Below, in pieces: positions 63,693 through 64,000 of a stretch of DNA of 64,000 nucleotides. A model generated the notes under the pieces. The model was not told the DNA's origin. It worked only from the letters and a program-made list of their open reading frames with translations, and made no database searches. A program made the position numbers and the translations under genes. Each line of letters begins with the position of its first letter. Position 1 is the stretch's first letter. Origin of the DNA: Algoriphagus limi (lineage in GTDB: Bacteria; Bacteroidota; Bacteroidia; Cytophagales; Cyclobacteriaceae). Where the stretch lies: the NCBI RefSeq assembly GCF_024919275.1, contig NZ_JANWGH010000002.1, forward strand, positions 186,001 to 250,000. The letters are read 5' to 3'.

Positions 63693-64000
63693 ACCATTCC
63701 CAGAGGGAATTTTCAAATTCTAGTAGTTTGTACTCAAAGGCCAAAGCATCTAAGTATGCCTGCATTTCTGGATTCGGATGTTCTGGATTGACCATATCAG
63801 CAATCAAAGCTTCATCAGGGTTGGTAAATTCACGAACCACAGATCTAAATAGACGGGTATCGAAAGCCTGATCATAAGTTAAGCTTTTAGATAGATTTTG
63901 GAAGTTAATCCAACGTGCTTCAGGATGGTCCTTGAAGTAATTGTAGAAATCCTTGTATCGGATGTAACCAATGGTCTTTTCACCCGCATTGGAATTCGTT
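63693..64000 (-). CDS. C-terminal part of a GldN/PorN-like gliding motility protein
   Basis: About 102 residues are visible and the 5' end lies beyond the window. The reading frame is open and ends at TAA (63695-63693). Segments such as IGYIRYKDFYNYFKDHPEA, DTRLFRSVVREFTNPDE and the final LLEFENSLWEW recall, from memory, the C-terminus of GldN/PorN, a type IX secretion ring component. A SprE/PorW gene lies nearby, but this identity needs a search. Confidence 0.5.

Overview
This window looks like a chromosomal piece of a Bacteroidota member of the Cytophagales type, close to Algoriphagus/Cyclobacteriaceae. The reasons are the TAnnTTTG-type promoter boxes, the mraZ-led cell wall cluster in Bacteroidota order, an atp operon without atpD/atpC, a SprE/PorW gliding and type IX secretion lipoprotein, a FecI/FecR pair with a DUF4974-like tail, a YpdA-type bacillithiol oxidoreductase, and many Bacteroidota-type lipoproteins. 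The genus is inference. I saw no rRNA, tRNA, CRISPR array, prophage or transposase gene.

Layout. 1-11160 (minus): division and cell wall cluster mraZ-rsmH-ftsL-ftsI-murE-mraY-murD-ftsW-murG-murC (murC cut by the window edge), with an MraZ operator of four 10-bp direct repeats. 11522-13887 (minus): a BlaI/BlaR1-like repressor and M56 peptidase pair with three perfect operators. 13999-19980: an SDR, a secreted subtilase, an NRDE protein, YpdA, an RluA-type synthase and a SixA-like lipoprotein, with a complex hairpin/word repeat at 19131-19475. 20077-23925: glycerol operon glpD-glpK-glpF. 24008-28686 (minus): M20 amidohydrolase, DUF885 protein, VOC lipoprotein and an inverted-repeat element. 28891-35849: an ABC ATPase with an ABC permease/M1 aminopeptidase fusion, an M15-like DUF5715 protein and an M20 carboxypeptidase. 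35991-41198: ECF sigma factor, FecR-type anti-sigma factor, an STN-domain outer-membrane repeat protein, its standalone paralogue and a DUF2807 lipoprotein. 41327-48393: a paraoxonase-like protein, an AraC regulator and a divergent four-gene hydroxyproline degradation operon. 48595-50947: DoxX, then an HNH nuclease gene overlapping a methyltransferase-HIT fusion gene. 51050-56752 (minus): F-type ATP synthase operon. 56881-64000: sprE/porW, PBP1A, uvrC and the 3' end of a GldN-like gene.

The most unusual parts are these. (1) A FecI/FecR-type signalling locus in which the STN domain, normally on a TonB-dependent transporter, is fused to a 16-residue-repeat outer-membrane protein. The sigma gene and the paralogue gene share an identical promoter architecture, ATAGGGGT-N14-TTGTCnTAT. 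(2) An HNH nuclease and methyltransferase-HIT gene pair that resembles a small defence or nucleic-acid-modification module. (3) A set of intergenic elements built from complementary words (GAAATA/TATTTC, AAGATAT/ATATCTT, GTACAAAG/CTTTGTAC) separating short hairpins; three of them fill the three gaps of the hydroxyproline operon.

All protein assignments come from reading motifs by eye. No database search was possible, and residue positions are approximate.
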